Assembly: GCA_965153455.1 (NCBI GenBank)
Contig: OZ234493.1
Location: 35,578,213-35,642,212, forward strand
Source: Sphagnum compactum
Taxonomy: Eukaryota > Bryophyta > Sphagnopsida > Sphagnales
DNA length: 64,000 nt
Reading direction: 5' to 3'
Shown here: positions 59,082 through 64,000 of the stretch, piece by piece
Numbering within the stretch: the first letter of the stretch is position 1
Layout: each line of letters opens with the position of its first letter
Translations under genes and position numbers: made by a program
The notes under the pieces: generated by a model
Seen by the model: only the letters and a program-made list of their open reading frames with translations
Databases searched by the model: none
Told to the model about the DNA's origin: nothing

Positions 59082-60171
59082 TTATGTTGAGCTTGTAGTG
59101 CTGGAGCTGCGGAGCAAGCTTGTGGTAGCGCTAGAGCTTGCAAGGGTGGTGGCCGATTCAGGAATGGCATGACCAAAGCCATTTCTGGCAGGTGGTGCAT
59201 ACGGACTCAGAATCATGATGATGGCACCCACCAAAAGTGGCAAGGATTTCACCACCGCACTTCGAATGTGCGGGTAGTAACAAGTCTTGACAGGAGCTGT
59301 CAGAAGTGAGAGCACCAGAAATGCCATCACGGACAAACTCGCATTCACAAAGTCGTAAAACCTACAGTAGTAGAATTTCATACATCAATTAAGGTCCTGG
59401 AGTTTTAAAGATGAGAATGGAATTTCATGGGTTTCACTAAATTTGTTACGTACTATCAACCACAATGGGTTTATAAGATTCAATCTTAAGTTCATTAATA
59501 TAATGATCGCTCATGTTTTGACATTCATGAATTGCAATCAGATCAACTTGCAATTGTGAATCAGACTCTGATCTGATAGAATTCAAGATTGCATAGTAGT
59601 AGTAGTAGTTGTTGTAGTACCTGAGATTGTATTTTCCATTCCCACCGGTATAAAAAGGGCCAGTAACATCCGGCAATCCGGAGCCGACGAAAAAGGGATT
59701 CCACAGCCCTTGTGTAGTGACAACGCCGTAGTAAACAACGCCAGTGGGTGCCTTGTAGCTGTCCGTGAAGCAACTGAAGGCGCAGATGACGCTGAGGACA
59801 CCGATGATCACACCAGTCACCACCTTGTCCGTGTGCCCGCAGCGGCCATCGTTTGTGCTGAGGGTGGCCAGTGCCTGGAACAGCAGGAACGTGCCGGTGG
59901 GCAGTAGATTGGAGAGCTGGGTCAAGATGTCAAGGGATTTTCCTTGCGAGTTCTGGGCTGTTCTCGACATCCTCTGCACCACAGCCTTCACCAGATCCAC
60001 CAGCCAGCAACACAAATTATTAGAATCAGCTGCAGCAGCAGCATTTATACTAGACGTTGTAGATGTGGCCCGTAGTAAATCTGTGCTCTTGGGTAGTCGT
60101 ACTCCGGCAGCAGCAGCTCCATAATTACTAGGCTGCTCAGCAAAAGTGCTAACTGTAATATGAGTACTCAT
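59082..60171 (-). CDS. DMP: DMP/DUF679 four-helix membrane protein
   Basis: Two exons on the minus strand: 60171-59621 and 59361-59082, with a GT-AG intron of 259 bp. The split codon joins NLR to FYDFVNA, and the protein has 276 residues. A variable Ser/Ala/Thr-rich N-terminus of about 80 residues precedes the DUF679 core: LSNLLPTGTFLLFQALATLS, then VVTGVIIGVLSVICAFSCFTDSY, the VVYYGVVTTQGLW block, FVNASLSVMAFLVLSLLTAP and SLPLLVGAIIMILSPYAP. That makes four membrane helices with both ends probably cytosolic. The conserved RxxFxDFVxA-like and R(N)GFGHAIP-like segments are present. DMP proteins are plant-specific endomembrane or plasma-membrane proteins; some act in gamete fusion and others in senescence or membrane remodelling. 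Which applies here cannot be told. The other frames through this locus are shadows. Confidence 0.9.
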
Positions 60172-60425
60172 TGCTATAGCTACAGATCAGGAACAATAGT
60201 CAGCTACTCAGTCTTTGATTTCGAGTCTTGACCAATTGTACCCAATTGCAGCTAGACTTTCTTTTAATGGGCTGCTGGTACCAGAGCAATGAGTTGAGAT
60301 GAAAACTCTGATCATCGACCAGCTGCGCCTCACAGACTGATTCAACATGAGATTGCAATGAGAACTAGAGCTCTGAAACTCTCATGCAATGTGGTCCTGA
60401 TCTATAAGACTATCAGGGAGCTAGG

Positions 60426-60433
60426 CTTATATA
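60426..60433 (-). promoter_or_regulatory. TATA box of the DMP gene
   Basis: TATATAAG reads on the minus strand about 255 bp before the DMP start codon. This would place the transcript start near 60395 and leave a 5' leader of about 225 nt. The site is inferred from sequence and position. Confidence 0.5.
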
Positions 60434-60944
60434 GCTCTACTAGAGGTGGACTCAACGTTTTGCTATGGACAGAAACTGGCCGCTTTAGGATCATGGAGCT
60501 GTACATAGACTTCTTCTCTCAAACAATGGTCAATGTTTTGGCGATGAAACGCCGAAAGGAATGGAATAATTTTTGCTTGATCAATCTTCAGGGAAGAATA
60601 TCCATTCAGAGGTACACTGGTCGATCAAATGGGAGATCACGAGGAAGAAGAAGAAAAGTATTGCAGAGAAGTTCTCCTCCTCTTCCTCCCCTCGTCAGAC
60701 CTCCTGCCTTCCATCCTTCCTTCATTCCTCGAGTGCAGGTTGGAATGACGAAGCTTGCGTGCACGCCATTTGTGGCTGCCTGCACACTCACACCATCTCC
60801 GAAGCAACAGTACTTTGCTGGAAATGAAAGAAAGGGAAAAGGGGGGGGGGGGGGTGCCAATTGTACTACTTACATAAAATTACAAAAAGTGCCTTGACCT
60901 TCCATCCATCTGCAACAGAGCTGCAGTTTGTTTGTGATTCTGTT

Positions 60945-61160
60945 ATATCCGTATAAGTAACGATATTTTATTAAATCTGGGTATGAAATGCTGAAACTCA
61001 GCATTTAATGCACAAAGTTCGAGAGGAACTATATAGTAGATGTACAGGCAAGAGCAGTGAAAATATACGTAGCAGCAGTGGAGGCACTCAGGGAAAGAGA
61101 AAGACGGTGAAACTCAGTTTACCACCAAAATTGATGGTTTTCTGAGTTTTGCCATATTGA
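60945..61160. repeat. Second copy of the AATGCTGA-hairpin dispersed repeat
   Basis: Homologous in reverse orientation to 37430-37730, with one hairpin unit (60987-61005) instead of two. It has the same order of blocks: TTAAATCTGGGTATGAAATG, hairpin, TCGAGAGGAAC, AGCAGTGAAAATATACGTAG, CTCAGGGAAAGAG, AAACTCAGTTTACCACC. Confidence 0.65.
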
Positions 61161-61930
61161 ATGCTAATGTATTTTTTTTGTAGTTTTCTTTTTGAGTATC
61201 ACCCCCATTTATGACCACACTCAAGGTCTGGTGCAAGTGTTTTCCTTTACTTTGCGGATAACTCTATTGTTTTGCTACATAATCATAAATGGGATAAATG
61301 TTACTATCTATCATCATCAGTGTTTGTTTTTCTTTTTTTTGGGGGCGAATTTCACAACGTGGCGAATTTTTTTCAAAAAATGAAAAACAATTTGAAGTGT
61401 GCAATCCAATCAAAGCAACTGAAGGCATCATTTTATTTTCCCTTTAACACAGGGGGCCCAGACGGACCCTTTCAGGAATCCCAGCAGCATATGACAATCT
61501 TAATACCCATCATCCAAAAGCATGGTAGTAAAGCAACCTTCCTTTGCCAACTCCACTTGCAGCAAATTGGCCCACAGTGAACCAGCACTAACTCACCAGT
61601 GCACCGTGAAGGATGGATGAAAAGTGGTCAGGAAACAGTTTTCTGTTAGGTTTCAGTTCCGTAGTTAACCATGGTGGTTAGCTGAGTTGCCTTTTTTAAC
61701 TACCTTTTTACTAACAACCCACAAGCAGGTTGTTGCTAGGTAGGTGATAAAAAAACAGCCCTTACCTATGTATCAAATTTTTACCTAGTAATTTACCTAT
61801 TTTTCTACCTAAATATGAGACCTGTTTCCTAACAAATTGGTTACACATTAAATCAAAACCCAAAAACTCAACCCAGGTCTGGACTTCAAGTGTAGCAAAT
61901 ATCCAATTCCCGTGAAAAAGAATTTTCACT
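61161..61930. other. Spacer, no recognised gene
   Basis: Open frames at 61192-61580 have no recognised domain. TACCTA / GGTAGGT words recur at 61690-61830. Confidence 0.4.
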
Positions 61931-62083
61931 CATTACTACAAAATGTGGGTGCAGTTCACTAGTCCCTGTTCATTAGACCAATGAATTCATTACTTTTTGA
62001 TTGGTCCTCGTTTGTTACACGAGTGAATTCACTCAAAATTCAGTGAAATCATTTGATGTACAAGGACACTTTTTGTTGTAGTG
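61931..62083. mobile_element. CACTA-like MITE, 153 bp, 3-bp TSD (ACT)
   Basis: The ends are CATTACTACAAAATGTGGG on the left and TTTTTGTTGTAGTG on the right, which reads CACTACAACAAAAA inward. ACT lies on both sides (61928-61930 and 62084-62086). The interior shares GCAGTTCACTAGT and GAGTGAATTCACTCAAAATT with 17925-18078. Confidence 0.75.
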
Positions 62084-62086
62084 ACT

Positions 62087-63536
62087 TAAAAGACAATTTT
62101 AATCTTCTATGAATTGTCTACTTCTTAGATTTTTGCAATATCTACTTCCTAGTAGAGTTTGCAAGAATCTTACTCACAAGTATTTCAGTTTCGGGTTTTA
62201 GCTCAGAATATGCTCTTTGAATATCTGCTGCATAACACTACAAGAGTCCCAAATCACAACATTGAGGGAAACATGAAAGCGAAAGGATTTTGTCATAAAA
62301 ATGGGCACTGGATTAGCTGAAAAGGAGAGAAGAACCCCAGAAAAAGAAAAAGATGCAGAGCATGTCATGATCAAGACCATGACAAGAACTTGTATACAAC
62401 CAAAGGAGTGCACAAGAGGGATGAAGATTATACCTGATCCTGGAACCTCTATGAGTCATCACAGAAAACCACTTTGTACACAGCTTGGCTGTTTGAGGTC
62501 AGTGGCTGTATCAAGCATTTCCAATAGTAACTCCCAAGTTTTCCACATATTCAGCTCAACCATTAAATAGCCACACCCTGCTTGACAAGCCTGAAGAATC
62601 AGGAGCATGGGTTGTTGCTTATAGAAACAACCTAACAAACTACAACAATATTTGCTTATATCAGTGCGCCATCAAATGGAAGATTGCTGACACTGACTCT
62701 TTGGTTGTTAGATGAGAATTGGTGACATCTGGAGAATTAAAATTGTAATTAAGAAATCCTTGAACTTATGAAATTTAATCTTCTTGAAGATTAAGAATTT
62801 CTCAGTTATGATTTTAGTCAACCTCCAACTTATGAAAAATGTAAGGACACATTCTTGTATTTGGGCATGAAACATAATCCTACAAGGATTCTGAAACCAC
62901 TACATAGAAGCTTGTGCTCTGCATTGACAAGTTTGAGAGAAGAAACATTATGTGCAATGGTGTTGCTATGGAGTTTCTTATATCTGCATGCCTTCAGCAC
63001 CTCCTTCAACCAACTATACTGTGATCCAGGCACAACTATTAGGAATATTCTTCCACTTTACTGTTTACAACCTAAGAAAGGGCATCAAATCTCATCACTT
63101 TGAAGAAAGAAAAAATTCAGAGCTGCAAATTGCAAAGGGCAGAGTTCCAATATGGCAGGATATCAAGCACAATTCATCAGAATCTCTAACATCAAAGACA
63201 ATAATGTTGGTTGTATCATGTAACAGAAACAAGCTGCAAAGCATCCTAGCAACATTGAGTTTTTTGCCTTCCATAGCTGCTGCAGTGTCAGCAAATCCCT
63301 CCACAGATCCATGGTAATCAGAAATAGAGGTTTCCTTCAAGCTGCACTTCACATAAACACTCCTGTGACAGCTCATGATGGCCTTTCTTCTCTCACCTGC
63401 ATTATAGGTATAATATACCACAATAACAAAAGTAAACCAAACCAGAACAAGGTTTTAACTTCCTCATCATCCCTGCCAAAGATCAAACTCACACTCTGAG
63501 CAGTAGCTTCCAAGTGTCTTCCAAGCTGCTAATAAA
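62087..63536. other. Unassigned sequence with several short open frames
   Basis: Open frames at 62301-62570, 62855-63103, 62952-63317 and 63095-63421 (minus) overlap one another and none shows a domain I know. Base composition is closer to the genic parts than to the AT-rich spacers, so exons of a gene running off the right edge are possible. Confidence 0.3.
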
Positions 63537-63803
63537 TTGCCTTCAAACTATTTTATTGTAATGGAAACTCAAACAATGCACAAATTTCCTAATGGAGACA
63601 GACCCAAAAGGCTGAAGGCATTGCAAAGAATTTTACAAGAGTTCATCAGGTTTGAAACACCTGAAATGGCCAAGACTCGGAGAAGAAACAAGCCACTAGG
63701 GCCCTGTTGGTGGGAGGAGGCATGGGACAGTATCAATCGTGCATCACAAAGGGGAAAGTGGCTTCATGATACTTTTATGGACAACCCTCCCCCCTCTTCT
63801 TGA
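63537..63803 (+). CDS. Unrecognised open frame or exon near the right edge
   Basis: The 88-codon frame is Arg/Lys-rich and contains RLKALQRILQEFIRFETPEMA, followed by RRRNKPLGPCWW and EEAWDSINRAS. The tryptophan-containing, helix-like composition is protein-like, unlike most frames in the window. I do not recognise the family. It may be a small gene, an exon of a gene continuing past 64000, or a transposon fragment. Confidence 0.25.
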   Translation: MPSNYFIVMETQTMHKFPNGDRPKRLKALQRILQEFIRFETPEMAKTRRRNKPLGPCWWEEAWDSINRASQRGKWLHDTFMDNPPPSS

Positions 63804-64000
63804 ATGCACTTAGATTTGCCCAAGCAGCAAATGGGTGTGCACAAATCCAAAAATAACACCTACATTGATAGTACATTGTGCTTGCTCCTTCGACCAGACT
63901 TCAGTAGAAGGCCTCCTAGTGTGCATGTGACTTCAGCAACATGTATACCACCAGCAAGGTGGTGGTTGAAGTCTTTTCTCCCAATGATGGCAAAGCTAAA

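Noticed and set aside
59765-60124. 119-codon plus-strand frame inside the DMP exon
   Set aside because: Shadow of the DMP coding exon on the opposite strand.
60358-60897. 179-codon plus-strand frame beside the DMP gene
   Set aside because: It overlaps the DMP promoter and leader on the other strand, contains the minus-strand TATA box, and has low-complexity Arg/Pro-rich parts with no known domain.

Overview
This window is nuclear DNA from a land plant. The evidence is a TTTAGGG-type telomeric repeat (CCCTAAA on this strand), two ten-exon plant SBT2-type subtilases, a plant DMP (DUF679) membrane protein gene, a Ty3/gypsy element, and CACTA-like and hAT-like transposon traces. I cannot name the species. 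The very AT-rich, repeat-filled spacers and low gene density (three apparently intact genes and one broken one in 64 kb) suggest a medium to large genome; a non-flowering plant is possible but unproven.

Layout. 1-5262: the 3' part of a Ty3/gypsy retrotransposon, with zinc knuckles, protease, RT/RNase H and integrase in one frame broken by three in-frame stops, followed by a putative 3' LTR. About 5380-5740: a hAT transposase C-terminal remnant. About 8296-9227: a possible diverged solo LTR. 9997-11970: seven exons of a signal peptide peptidase (SPP) gene lacking its N-terminal half and carrying a 1-nt frame break. About 12-38.8 kb: a gene-poor AT-rich tract with many local tandem repeats (units from about 70 to 310 bp), a 1.2-kb foldback array, a decayed hAT remnant, interstitial telomere repeats, a microsatellite cluster and short TIR elements. 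39298-44242 and 47459-53211: two intact tandem subtilisin-like protease genes (SBT2 type) with identical exon-intron layout, including an intron that needs a GC donor in both copies. 59082-60171 (minus): a two-exon DMP gene with a TATA box. 58405-58880: next to the DMP 3' end, a CACTA-like MITE whose terminal part has grown into a regular 46-bp minisatellite. The last 2 kb hold only unrecognised open frames.

How the genes relate. The two subtilases form a tandem duplicate pair for secreted serine proteases, with propeptide, catalytic Asp/His/Asn/Ser and PA domain all present. The SPP copy is probably a relic and the DMP gene is unrelated to them. Most of the remaining structure is mobile-element biology: elements decaying by point mutation, MITEs, and terminal sequences turned into satellites. 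I found no CRISPR array, rRNA or convincing tRNA, and no clearly new multi-gene system. The most unusual signals are the MITE-derived minisatellite beside the DMP gene, the shared GC-AG intron, the inverted ~65-bp modules around the SBT region, and the 1.2-kb foldback array.
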